DNA of 64,000 nt, from the NCBI RefSeq assembly GCF_000317285.1, contig NZ_AJLN01000149.1, positions 59,904 to 123,903 on the forward strand, given 5' to 3'. This document shows positions 15,477-24,380 of this stretch, one piece after another. Under the pieces are notes generated by a model that searched no databases, had not been told where the DNA came from, and was given only the letters and a program-made list of their open reading frames with translations. Numbering within the stretch: the first letter of the stretch is position 1; each line of letters begins with the position of its first letter. Source of the stretch: Chlorogloeopsis fritschii PCC 6912 (lineage in GTDB: Bacteria > Cyanobacteriota > Cyanobacteriia > Cyanobacteriales > Nostocaceae). A program made the position numbers and the translations under genes.

Positions 15477-15908
15477 TTATCGAGAACGGGATTTAACAAT
15501 GGGGCGAGTTCCGTTTCCACGTCGTTCCTTAGATTTAGGGGGTGGCAATCGTTCTTCCCCCTCTTGTTCAACAGAAACGTCTTCCCGACCAGCATCATTG
15601 CTGCCATAAATATCTAAGTATACTGAGTGACCAGCAGCTTCGGCAGCAGCGGCAATGACTGTACGAATAGCTTGGATATTGCGTCCTCCCCGACCAAACA
15701 CTTTCCCCTTATCTGTGCTTTCAAAAGCGATGCGAATCCAAGCCCGCTTGCGGGTGTGATACATTTCACAATCGACGCTTAAAGAATCTGGCGATTCTAA
15801 AAACGGTTGGATTAAAAACCGTATCAGCCCAACGTAGTCAGGACTGATCGTTGGGGATTTTGTTGCGACTTTAAGAAGCGGCTTTTGCACTGACCTGTTC
15901 AAAGACAT
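15477..15908 (-). CDS. khpA: KH-domain RNA-binding protein KhpA
   Basis: About 143 aa. [20 protein letters not shown] and the RNA-binding loop [18 protein letters not shown] (GxxG motif) identify the YlqC/KhpA family, which pairs with KhpB/Jag in RNA binding and cell-size control. The C-terminus is an acidic then basic tail ([20 protein letters not shown]). ATG 15908 ([10 protein letters not shown]) overlaps the end of rpsP by 38 bp. The ffh-rpsP-khpA order is conserved in many bacteria, with rimM and trmD elsewhere in cyanobacteria. Confidence 0.87.
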   Translation of the reverse strand: MSLNRSVQKPLLKVATKSPTISPDYVGLIRFLIQPFLESPDSLSVDCEMYHTRKRAWIRIAFESTDKGKVFGRGGRNIQAIRTVIAAAAEAAGHSVYLDIYGSNDAGREDVSVEQEGEERLPPPKSKERRGNGTRPIVKSRSR

Positions 15909-16131
15909 TGGCTTTTTGTAAGATGCGACGCACGGTGTCACTCGGTTGAGCACCTTGTTGTAGTCGCTTGACGATGCCGGGAACATCTAGTCGTACTTCA
16001 TCAGTTCTAGGGTTGTAGAATCCCAGTTCTTCGAGGGGACGACCATCACGGCGAGCGAGGCTGTTGATAGCGATTATGCGATAGCTTGCTTCCCGCTTTT
16101 TACCGTATCGTTTCAAGCGCAGTTTAATCAT
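15871..16131 (-). CDS. rpsP: 30S ribosomal protein S16
   Basis: An 86-aa S16: [39 protein letters not shown] and the [10 protein letters not shown] segment are all standard. It lies 216 bp downstream of ffh and overlaps khpA, so these genes probably form one transcription unit. The length is normal. Confidence 0.97.
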   Translation of the reverse strand: MIKLRLKRYGKKREASYRIIAINSLARRDGRPLEELGFYNPRTDEVRLDVPGIVKRLQQGAQPSDTVRRILQKANVFEQVSAKAAS

Positions 16132-16347
16132 GATTGAGAGATTATTCTCCTAATGGTTGGTGATGAATTTGCAGCTAGTTAGTTGGTTTCCAAGGAGCAA
16201 TTGCCATCAGGTTGTTTTTACCCAAGCAATTGTCCATTTGTTGGTGTTAGTTCCTCTTTTTAAAGGATCATAACTTAATAATGCCGAAATGCTAATTTTA
16301 GCACTTGGCCAGGTGATTTGTCCTTTGACTTGCTTAGAAGCAAATGA

Positions 16348-17811
16348 TTATAAAGTACCAAAGCCTTTCTTCTTTTTGTCCTTCTTAGGCTTCTTTTTCG
16401 TGCTGGCAACACCACCATAACCCCGCCATCCTGGGGGAGCGGGACGATTGCCAGCAGCAGCGTAAGGATCGCCTCCCATTCCACCGCCAAACATTCCCGG
16501 CATACCAGGAAAGCGGCCTTGCCCCATTTGCTGCATCATAGAACGCATTTTTTGGAAGTCACTTACTAGCTTGCTGACATCCGGCTCTTTATAGCCACTT
16601 CCGGCTGCTACCCGTCGCCGCCGACTGGGTGAACTTGCTAATAAATCTGGATTTTTGCGCTCTTGGGGAGTCATGGAATTAATCATCGCTTCGCAGCGTT
16701 TAAGCTGAGTTTCGCCTTTTTGGAGTTGATCGTCCGTCAGCTTGTTCATTCCGGGGATCATCTTGATGATGCCTCCCAGGGAACCCATATTTTTCAGCAA
16801 GCGCAACTGTTTGAGAAAGTCGGTAAAGTCGAACTTTGCTGACAGGATTTTCTCCTGCATTTTCTCGGCATCGGCAAGATCAATTTCTTCTTGGGCTTTT
16901 TCTACCAGAGTTAAGACATCGCCCATCCCCAGAATTCGCGATGCCATGCGATCGGGATAAAACGGTTGCAGAGCTTCGACTTTTTCGCCGACACCAACAA
17001 ACTTAATCGGCGCTCCAGAAATCCGCCGTACTGATAGGGCAGCACCACCACGGCTATCACCATCGAGTTTGGTAAGAATTGCGCCAGTAATCCCAACCTG
17101 TTCGTGGAAAGTACGGGTAAGATTTGCTGCTTCTTGCCCGGTCATCGCATCAACCACCAACAGAGTTTCATCAGGCTCAACTGTTTGTTTAATGCGAATT
17201 AATTCTGCCATCATATCTGCATCAATTTGCAGACGTCCAGCAGTATCAATTATGACGGTATCTACACCTTCTGCTTTGCCACGCTCTACACCTTGCCGGG
17301 CAATCTCTACGGGATCGGCATCGCTTCCCATTTCAAATACTGGGACTTCGATTTGCTTACCCAGGGTAACGAGTTGATCGATCGCTGCTGGGCGATACAC
17401 GTCTGTTGCTACCATTAAGCAGCTGCGATCTAATTTCCGTAAATGTAATGCTAACTTAGCTGTCGCAGTGGTTTTTCCCGTACCCTGCAACCCAGCCATC
17501 AGCACAACCGTAGGTTTATTTTCTGCTTGCGCTAGGGGTACATTTGTTTCCCCCATTACCTGCACCAACTCATCGTATACAATTTTGATGAACTGTTGAT
17601 CGGGACGTACTCCAGCAATTACCTCGGCTCCCTGTGCTTTGGCTTCAATCTCGCTAATAAATTCTTTGACTACCTGGAGATTGACATCTGCCTCCAACAA
17701 GGCACGGCGAACTTCCCGCAAGGCATCTTGAATATTGGATTGGGAAATTTTGTCCTGTCCCCGCAGTTTTTTCCAGGCAGATTCTAAACGGTCAGCAAGT
17801 GCATCAAACAT
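16348..17811 (-). CDS. ffh: Signal recognition particle protein Ffh
   Basis: A 487-aa SRP54: N domain MFDALADRLESAWKKLRGQD, G domain with GLQGTGKTTATAKLA, DTAGRLQIDADMM and TKLDGDSRGG, and a methionine-rich M domain (MQQMGQGRFPGMPGMFGGGM). The C-terminal tail is lysine-rich and ends KKGFGTL, as in cyanobacterial homologues. It works with 4.5S RNA and FtsY to deliver membrane proteins co-translationally. First gene of the ffh-rpsP-khpA group. Confidence 0.97.
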   Translation of the reverse strand: MFDALADRLESAWKKLRGQDKISQSNIQDALREVRRALLEADVNLQVVKEFISEIEAKAQGAEVIAGVRPDQQFIKIVYDELVQVMGETNVPLAQAENKPTVVLMAGLQGTGKTTATAKLALHLRKLDRSCLMVATDVYRPAAIDQLVTLGKQIEVPVFEMGSDADPVEIARQGVERGKAEGVDTVIIDTAGRLQIDADMMAELIRIKQTVEPDETLLVVDAMTGQEAANLTRTFHEQVGITGAILTKLDGDSRGGAALSVRRISGAPIKFVGVGEKVEALQPFYPDRMASRILGMGDVLTLVEKAQEEIDLADAEKMQEKILSAKFDFTDFLKQLRLLKNMGSLGGIIKMIPGMNKLTDDQLQKGETQLKRCEAMINSMTPQERKNPDLLASSPSRRRRVAAGSGYKEPDVSKLVSDFQKMRSMMQQMGQGRFPGMPGMFGGGMGGDPYAAAGNRPAPPGWRGYGGVASTKKKPKKDKKKKGFGTL

Positions 17812-18496
17812 AATGATTAAATTTGTTTACAGGTAGTTAGCCAGCTAAAGTTTTTCCCCTTTGGGTGGCGACTGGCACGTCGCTCAGAAATTTGATTGAG
17901 AATTTCAGGTGCTATTTACCAGCTTAGTAGTTTTCCCGATCAACTGTTGCAACCGAGTACCAAGGAGCTTTTTCCTTTAATATTTTTGAGGCAACTTAAA
18001 TTTGCAAGCTGATTTCCCGACTATTGGCGCATGGCGATCGCAAAAATTCCTGGATTCTATAGCAAAAGTAACATTTTATACGAATTTTAATTTTATTCAT
18101 GATTTTATGATAAAATTAGAGAAAATATTTTTGATTATAATTATCCAGTTAATTATGATAATTTAATGACAATCTCTGCTGAAAAAGTAATATTGATATT
18201 TTGAAGAAATTTATTTGAAGATTTGATAAAAATAACTAAAAAATTATAATCGTCAATCTTATCAAGTTTTTCTGTTCAATCCATAGTTGATTTCAAAAAA
18301 CTCATTTAATCATAAAGATTGTAGTTTTTTAGAATAATTAAATACATTGAATGAATCTATACTATTAGATATGACTAATTTTGAAATTATTTAGTCATAG
18401 TGGATAGTTTACTTTGAATTCCTCTTGATAATTGCAATCAAAGGAATTTCAAAAGATTATCTGAGTAATTTTTTAACTGTGAATGGAGATTTTGAA
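17812..18496. other. AT-rich 685-bp intergenic region
   Basis: Divergent spacer between ffh and the pentapeptide gene. It is unusually AT-rich from about 18060 to 18420, with many short A/T tracts that could bend DNA or serve as promoters in both directions. There is no open frame of note, no tRNA and no clear hairpin. Confidence 0.6.
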
Positions 18497-19858
18497 ATGA
18501 CTATAGCCAAGCGTGAAAATATTAATTTCTATGATGAAACTAAGCACAAACTGAGTTTATTAGTTAAGCAAATATTTGTATTTGGCTTAAGCCTGATAGT
18601 TATTTTACTCCTAATAAAAGATAAATTACTGGCGTTTTCGTTGATTTTAAGTTACAGCTTAAGTATTTTGTTGATTTTTTGGAATCAGAAACAACAGCAG
18701 AAGAAAAAAGAATCTGAAAAAGAAATCACAGCATCTCATCCTAGAAATTTATTAACCGATGTTGTTCTTGATATTAATAATTTTCAAACTTTAGAAATTA
18801 ACCAAGCAAAAGAATTTAGTTTATTCCAGAATTCTCTCCCCAAAATTCTTAATCAAAGGGCAGACAATCAAAATTCTAGCAGTGTAACTTTAATTCTTGC
18901 AGACTTAAGTAATGCTCAGTTAGCAGGCACAAATCTTGATGGTGTTTATCTTAGTGGTGCAAATCTCAGAAACGCCAATTTGAAAAATGCTAATTTGAAA
19001 GGTGCCAATTTCAGTAATGCGAATCTTGAAAACGCTTGGCTTGAGGGTACTAATTTAGTCGGCGCTAACCTCAATAATGCTCGACTAGCAAGTGCCAACC
19101 TCAATGGCGCTGATTTAACAGACGCTAACCTTGGTAATGCCAACCTTAGTAATGCTCAGTTAGTAGGAGCTAATTTTAGTGGTGCTAACCTTAGCAATGC
19201 TCATTTAGCATATGCAAATTTCAAAAATGCCAATCTCAGTGGTGTTTATCTATGGAATGGAAACCTGAACAATGCTCAACTAAGAGGTGCCAATCTTAGT
19301 AGTGCTTATCTGAGTAATGCCAAGTTGAATAATGCCAATTTTAGTAATGCAGTTCTCAAGAATGCTCAACTCAGTAATGCCAAGTTAAAGAATGCTAACT
19401 TGAAGAGTGCTGACATGAGCGGTGCTCAGTTAGTGGGTGTTAGCTTTAATCAAGCCGATCTTACCGATGCCAACCTAGAGAATGCTAATTTAGAGGGCGC
19501 TAATCTCAGCGGAGCCAAACTAAATGGTGCTAACTTAAAAAATGTCAAAATCAATCAGGCAACAAAACTAGATCGGAAATGGCGTTTAGTTTGGGAGACT
19601 GTAAATCAGGGAGTTAAGGGTAAAGATATCAAAAATGCCGATTTTCAGGATGCCAATCTTCGGGATGCCGACTTTAGAAATACTGATCTGAGCGGTGTTA
19701 AATTTAAAGGGGCAATCTTAGAAAATGCTCGATTTGGTGAAAATCAAGGGCTATCTGTTGAGATGAGGCAACAGCTAAAGCAACAAGGAGCAATTTTTGA
19801 AGATGAGTTAGGCGATCGCTTTGGTAGTATCAATACATACGATATTCAATCGCACTAA
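18497..19858 (+). CDS. Membrane-anchored pentapeptide-repeat protein
   Basis: About 453 aa. Residues about 20-65 form two hydrophobic helices (IFVFGLSLIVILLLI and LLAFSLILSYSLSILLIFW), followed by a charged linker and then about 45 pentapeptide repeats of the A(N/D)Lxx type, e.g. NLKNANLKGANFSNANLENA, which fold as a right-handed quadrilateral beta-helix. A gap with WRLVWETVNQGVKGKDI splits the repeats, as in other cyanobacterial members. The open frame begins at TTG 18425, but ATG 18497 with GGAG 8 bp upstream is preferred. The function of this class is unknown. Confidence 0.85.
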   Translation: MTIAKRENINFYDETKHKLSLLVKQIFVFGLSLIVILLLIKDKLLAFSLILSYSLSILLIFWNQKQQQKKKESEKEITASHPRNLLTDVVLDINNFQTLEINQAKEFSLFQNSLPKILNQRADNQNSSSVTLILADLSNAQLAGTNLDGVYLSGANLRNANLKNANLKGANFSNANLENAWLEGTNLVGANLNNARLASANLNGADLTDANLGNANLSNAQLVGANFSGANLSNAHLAYANFKNANLSGVYLWNGNLNNAQLRGANLSSAYLSNAKLNNANFSNAVLKNAQLSNAKLKNANLKSADMSGAQLVGVSFNQADLTDANLENANLEGANLSGAKLNGANLKNVKINQATKLDRKWRLVWETVNQGVKGKDIKNADFQDANLRDADFRNTDLSGVKFKGAILENARFGENQGLSVEMRQQLKQQGAIFEDELGDRFGSINTYDIQSH

Positions 19859-19860
19859 AC

Positions 19861-21288
19861 CTATCTTTTTCTATCTAGAAACGAGTTGGCATTCATAAAC
19901 CGAGCAACTAAGTAGACTAATGTACTAGCAGCCATGCCTGGAAGTACTTCATAAACAATACTTGACCATTTAAAGATTAAACTCCAAGTCATGGCGGCAG
20001 TAATGCCAACACCCATCATCGACAGTGCTACAGATGTACTTACAGGTAATTGCCAAACACGTAATATTAGTAATGGGCCTAGAGCGGAAGCTAAAGCTGA
20101 CCAAGAGAATGTAACTAAAAGGAAGACATTATCATCACCAGCTAGAGCAATACTTAAAACAATCATTGCTACAGTCAAGGTTCCGAGCTTGACTAGTTTA
20201 TAAGAATTGGCAAAGTTAGGAAAAATGTCTTGGGTGAGTGCTGCTGAACAACAAAGAATTTGTGAATCTGCGGTAGACATGGTAGCAGCAAACACACCTG
20301 CTAGCATAAGTCCAACAAATATAGAGGGTAACAACTCCTGGGCTAAATAGGGCAAAGCTAGCTCTGGATCTCCTCCATCCATTAATCCAGGTAAAAGAAC
20401 TCGCGCTGCTAAACCTACACCGATCGCACAAAAAGAATTCACTAAACCGCAAACTGTTTTGATATAGAGAGCTTGATTTACATTATCAGGCGAGTCAATC
20501 GCCATTGCTCGTGTCAGGATATGAGGTTGTCCTACCACACCAAATCCAGCTACAATCCAACCAAACAAAAAAGGTATAAAGCCTAGAGGAAGATTTGTAG
20601 GACTCAGGCTAACTAGTTTAGGATCGATAGCTGCTAGTTTTGTCAAGAGTTCTGCTACTCCACCACCGTTAGCGATCGCAACCGTCAATAACAGCAGTAA
20701 CGAACCTATCATGATGATTCCTTGGGCTGCATCTGTCCAGATTTCGGCGCGCACACCTCCAGAAAAACAGTAAATGATGACAATGATAGTTCCAAGTACA
20801 ATTCCTAAGTAGTAATCCCAACCAAATACTACATTTAGCGCCTTACTGCCGGCAACAAGTTGTGATGCAGCATAGGAACCAAGAAAAGCGATAATTATTA
20901 CACCTGAGACAATAGAAATCCAACGAGCACCTGAGGTATTTTGAGCAAGTAAGGCAGAGACTGTATCAGATGAGGTTTCCTCAGAAACTTGTCTTAACCG
21001 TTTGAAAAAAAACCACCAGGCAATGTAATCTCCTATTGCCCAGCCAATCACCAACCAAATAGAAGAGATTCCTATTTTATAGGCAAAGCCAACCTGACCC
21101 AAAAATAACAAGCCACTCTGCCCGGTTGACATTGCCGATAGTGCTGTGAGCCAAGGATTTACGCCTCGGCTAGCTAGCAGGTAATCAGCAGTTGTATTTT
21201 GCTTGTGGGTTGCAGAGTAGATTCCGACAAAGATAATTAAGGCAAGAAATGCGATGAAAGTTACTGCAATAGACAGTTGACTAGCCAT
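19861..21288 (-). CDS. putP: Sodium/proline-type symporter (SSS family)
   Basis: A 475-aa sodium:solute symporter with 12-13 membrane helices. DYLLASRGVNPWLTALSAMS and GQSGLLFLGQVGFAYKIG match TM1-TM2 of PutP; GVVGQPHILTRAMA and AATMSTADSQIL are further SSS signatures. It likely takes up proline with Na+; a related solute such as pantothenate is less likely by motif. Its stop is 2 bp from the convergent pentapeptide gene stop. Confidence 0.85.
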   Translation of the reverse strand: MASQLSIAVTFIAFLALIIFVGIYSATHKQNTTADYLLASRGVNPWLTALSAMSTGQSGLLFLGQVGFAYKIGISSIWLVIGWAIGDYIAWWFFFKRLRQVSEETSSDTVSALLAQNTSGARWISIVSGVIIIAFLGSYAASQLVAGSKALNVVFGWDYYLGIVLGTIIVIIYCFSGGVRAEIWTDAAQGIIMIGSLLLLLTVAIANGGGVAELLTKLAAIDPKLVSLSPTNLPLGFIPFLFGWIVAGFGVVGQPHILTRAMAIDSPDNVNQALYIKTVCGLVNSFCAIGVGLAARVLLPGLMDGGDPELALPYLAQELLPSIFVGLMLAGVFAATMSTADSQILCCSAALTQDIFPNFANSYKLVKLGTLTVAMIVLSIALAGDDNVFLLVTFSWSALASALGPLLILRVWQLPVSTSVALSMMGVGITAAMTWSLIFKWSSIVYEVLPGMAASTLVYLVARFMNANSFLDRKR

Positions 21289-21406
21289 AAAGAATTAGGG
21301 GAACTTGGTTAGAGAGCTTGCACTCCTAAAGGCACACCAAATCATCCCTTAATTTCACCAAAAAGTAGAATCTACCTGCGAATAGATTTTCAAACTTCAG
21401 GAAGTA

Positions 21407-21904
21407 TCACCATCCCCAACTACCGGGAATGCCTTTAAAAGGCCCGACAATATCACTAGTAATCCAACCACCATAGAAATTGCCTGGTTGGGGTTGCACC
21501 TTTTCCTCATTGACGTAGCAGGCATCCATAAGATGGGCATAAAAAGCTACATAGTTTTTAATTGTTGCAAAGGCTGGTGTGGGGTTGGGATAGAACCAAG
21601 CAGCATTTTGCACTTCTTTGTCATTCACGCGGATAGTGTAGTAACCAGCACCTCCTTTCCACTCACAAAAGCTAGATTGCGGTGTCTGGATTAAGTACTC
21701 CATTTTGATATCTTCTGGAGGAATGTAGTATACAGGTGGATGACTGGTTTCTAAAACACGCTTGGCACGATGGGTATCTGCAATGATGACATCATTAAAT
21801 ATGACTTTGATATGCTTGTTTGTATCCTCCAGCCGAGGAGGGCGGGGATAGTCCCAAACTGATTCTTGTCCGGGTGCAGGATCGATGCGTTGAGGTTTTA
21901 CCAT
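21407..21904 (-). CDS. DUF427 domain protein
   Basis: A 165-aa protein of the DUF427 family: VWDYPRPPRLE, IIADTHRAKRVLETSHPPVY, YYIPPEDI, FCEWKGGAGYYTI and the conserved AWFYPNPTPAF. The fold is a small beta-rich domain and the function is unknown. The C-terminus (NFYGGWITSDIVGPFKG) is the usual cyanobacterial ending. It lies upstream of putP on the same strand, 118 bp apart. Confidence 0.85.
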   Translation of the reverse strand: MVKPQRIDPAPGQESVWDYPRPPRLEDTNKHIKVIFNDVIIADTHRAKRVLETSHPPVYYIPPEDIKMEYLIQTPQSSFCEWKGGAGYYTIRVNDKEVQNAAWFYPNPTPAFATIKNYVAFYAHLMDACYVNEEKVQPQPGNFYGGWITSDIVGPFKGIPGSWGW

Positions 21905-22156
21905 CTTCTGAGATTGTAAAGGGGAATGGGGACTAGTGACTGGGGATTAGGAAGAGTTTTTTTAATAACTCTTGATAAATTGTAATATTTTTTAAGAGAG
22001 ACTAAAAGCCGATCGCATCCACATTCCCGGACTCTAATCAGAGTCATAAAAATTACTTTTACCTTCTTCCACAGTTGATGAGATAAGTTCTTGCAGTTCG
22101 TAAGATGGATGTAACACTGCCAGATGATTGGAAAATTTGGGTAAAAAGGACAAAGG

Positions 22157-22483
22157 ATGGTGAAAAATTCTAAAAAAGCGCTTTCTATTTTAACTCTAGA
22201 AAATGGCGATCGCTTATCTCGTCACGAATTTGAGCGTCGTTATCAGGCAATGCCGCAATTGAGAAAAGCTGAACTGGTGGAAGGGGTTGTGTATATAATG
22301 GCATCGCCCCTGAGAATTAAAAGTCATGGAGAACCACATGGAGATTTAATCGGGTGGTTGTGGTTGGCAGTATCGGCTTTACTGTCAAAAGAGATGGCAA
22401 CGGTGCTATCCGTGTTACAGGCAGGTTTAGCTACCACTGAACATCAAGAATTCATGCAAAAGTTGAATAGATACGGGGAATAG
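22157..22483 (+). pseudogene. Uma2 gene with large in-frame internal deletion
   Basis: A 108-aa frame whose first half (GDRLSRHEFERRYQAMPQLR and KAELVEGVVYIMASPLR) is a normal Uma2 N-terminus and whose last part (VLQAGLATTEHQEFMQKL) is a normal Uma2 C-terminus. The roughly 100 residues between, including the catalytic PD...E segment, are absent, with the junction near GDLIGWLW / ALLSKEMATV. The product cannot be an active nuclease. The frame is preserved across the deletion. Confidence 0.7.
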
Positions 22484-22611
22484 GTGCAAGCGATCGCCCA
22501 CCGTTAATTACTAATCTTAGAGTAATTTATCAGGATTTAGCGCTACACTCAACAACGCCAACATTTTTATAACTCGACGTGTGTAGTGAGTGTTAGGCTA
22601 TGAGTTTATCT

Positions 22612-22650
22612 CACGCAAAGTCGCAGAGTCGCAGAGAGTAAGAATTTTAA
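22612..22650. repeat. Dispersed repeat CTCACGCAAAGTCGCAGAG, copy 1
   Basis: CTCACGCAAAGTCGCAGAGT is followed by CGCAGAGAGTAAG; a relative with CTCACGCAGAGGCGCAAAG lies at 54774. Spacer repeats of this kind are frequent in cyanobacterial chromosomes. Confidence 0.6.
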
Positions 22651-22704
22651 ATACGTGATTTCTAAATTGTATACCTCTATTCAGCAACGCTGAGTTTTAT
22701 TTGA

Positions 22705-24288
22705 TTAGCGCACTTCTTTGAGACTTTCAATTTGCTTAGTGAAAAGCTCTGTAAATAGACTCATCACAGTTCTTTCTTCACGAACTTTGATTTTAGCACT
22801 AATAGACATTCCAGATTGTAGAGGAATAGTTTTCCCTTTAATATCTAAAGACTGTTGATGTAAATTAATTTTGGCTGGAAAGCGATAGTAAGGATGAGTT
22901 TGATCTGGTGGTAAGGCATCAGAGCCAATCCACGCGACTGTTCCCTTAATATCACCAAATTCACTAAAAGGGAAAGAATCAATTCGGACATCAACTTTCA
23001 TACCTTCGCGAACAAAACCAATATCTTTATTTGTAATAAAAACTTCAGCAATATAGTTATCATTTGGTACAATTTTAAGTAGTTCTTGGCTGGCATTTGC
23101 TACAAAACCAGGATTTTTAGCTTGCAAATCAAATACAGTTCCAGCTACAGGCGCACGAAGATTTTGGTATTTAGCATTCAATCGTGTTTGTGAAATTTTG
23201 CTATTAACTTCAGCTAACTGTTTTTCATTTTCTAGTAAAATTCTAGTTAGTTGGCTATCGATGTCGGCAATTTTATTTTTGTTATCACTTATCTTTTCTA
23301 AGATGTTTTTCTCAGAAGCAGCTACTGTATTTTTTAACTCTTGTTGTCCTTGTTCAATGTCAAATTTAAGGCGCTGGTTTTCCTCCATCAGTTGCGCTAT
23401 TTGTGCACTATTATTTTGTACTTTTTGTTGCTGTTGGAGATACTGAAGTTGAGCGATCGCTCCTTCTTCAGATAGTGTTTTCATTTTTTCTAAAATTTTT
23501 GATTCTATGGCTAAACTGGCTTGAGCATCAGATATTTGAATTTGATTTTGGGAGAGTCTTTTTCTGATTTGTTCAATTTCCATCTGGGCTGCTGTAGAAC
23601 GAGAATCTAATTCTCTTTTCGCTGCATCTAGACGTTGTTTTTCATCAACTCCCATTTTGATATCTGAAAGAGAATTCTGTAATTCTTTCCGTAACAATTC
23701 ATTCTCTGCGACTAAAGCAGCACGATTCTTCAACAAAAAAGCAGCTTCTTTCGGTAAGTTGCCACGCAAAAGCTCTACATCGGCTGCAACAGGAGACGTG
23801 GAAGCAAATAAATTCCGATATATTTGTATTTCTTGAATTAAAGAAGCACGAATTTTATTTAAAGAATCTAATTCAGCATTATTAGCAGTAGGATCAAAAT
23901 CTAGTAATAATTCACCAGATTTTACTTTTTTTCCATCTTTAACATAAACAGCTTTTACTACTCCATTAACAGGAGCTTGAATTTCCTTTACAGTTCCTTC
24001 TGGTTTTAATTGCCCAGTAGCGGGAACCACTTGCTCAATCTTGGCAAAATAAGTCCAAGTTATTCCAAAACAAGCCAATCCAATTAAACTTATCATGATT
24101 GCGCGTGACCACACTGGAGATTGGCGTAGCACAACAGATTGCTCAAAGGAATTTTCTTGATAAGATTTTGAAGGATTTGAAAGAGGTTTAGAAGCTTTAG
24201 AATCTGCAAGAGTTAACACCTGCTGATTCTCTAATTTTGCTCCATTTTCATGATTGCCGTTAGAATTATTTCCATTTAGTTGATTCAT
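22705..24288 (-). CDS. HlyD-family membrane fusion protein of a type I secretion system
   Basis: A 527-aa periplasmic adaptor. It has an unstructured polar N-terminus, one membrane span at about residues 62-82, a biotinyl-lipoyl half (VPATGQLKPEGTVKEIQAPV), long coiled-coil hairpins (about 150-380) and the second lipoyl half with NLRAPVAGTVFDLQ, then the beta-barrel. It bridges the ABC transporter to an outer-membrane TolC-type channel, which is not encoded here. It follows the ABC gene on the same strand after a 92-bp spacer that contains a palindrome. Confidence 0.88.
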   Translation of the reverse strand: MNQLNGNNSNGNHENGAKLENQQVLTLADSKASKPLSNPSKSYQENSFEQSVVLRQSPVWSRAIMISLIGLACFGITWTYFAKIEQVVPATGQLKPEGTVKEIQAPVNGVVKAVYVKDGKKVKSGELLLDFDPTANNAELDSLNKIRASLIQEIQIYRNLFASTSPVAADVELLRGNLPKEAAFLLKNRAALVAENELLRKELQNSLSDIKMGVDEKQRLDAAKRELDSRSTAAQMEIEQIRKRLSQNQIQISDAQASLAIESKILEKMKTLSEEGAIAQLQYLQQQQKVQNNSAQIAQLMEENQRLKFDIEQGQQELKNTVAASEKNILEKISDNKNKIADIDSQLTRILLENEKQLAEVNSKISQTRLNAKYQNLRAPVAGTVFDLQAKNPGFVANASQELLKIVPNDNYIAEVFITNKDIGFVREGMKVDVRIDSFPFSEFGDIKGTVAWIGSDALPPDQTHPYYRFPAKINLHQQSLDIKGKTIPLQSGMSISAKIKVREERTVMSLFTELFTKQIESLKEVR

Positions 24289-24347
24289 AGCCGTTACTAT
24301 ATTTGGAGATAGTGAGATGAATAAGACAACATAATGACTAATTACTG

Positions 24348-24379
24348 TTGTAGAGACGCGATATATCGCGTCTCTACAA
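24348..24379. repeat. Perfect palindrome (GACGCGATATATCGCGTC type), copy 2
   Basis: A 32-bp perfect palindrome with half-site TTGTAGAGACGCGATA, the same element as at 1488-1517. It fills the spacer between the ABC transporter gene and hlyD, one base from the ABC stop codon, so it could stabilise or attenuate the polycistronic message. Confidence 0.75.
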
Positions 24380-24380
24380 T

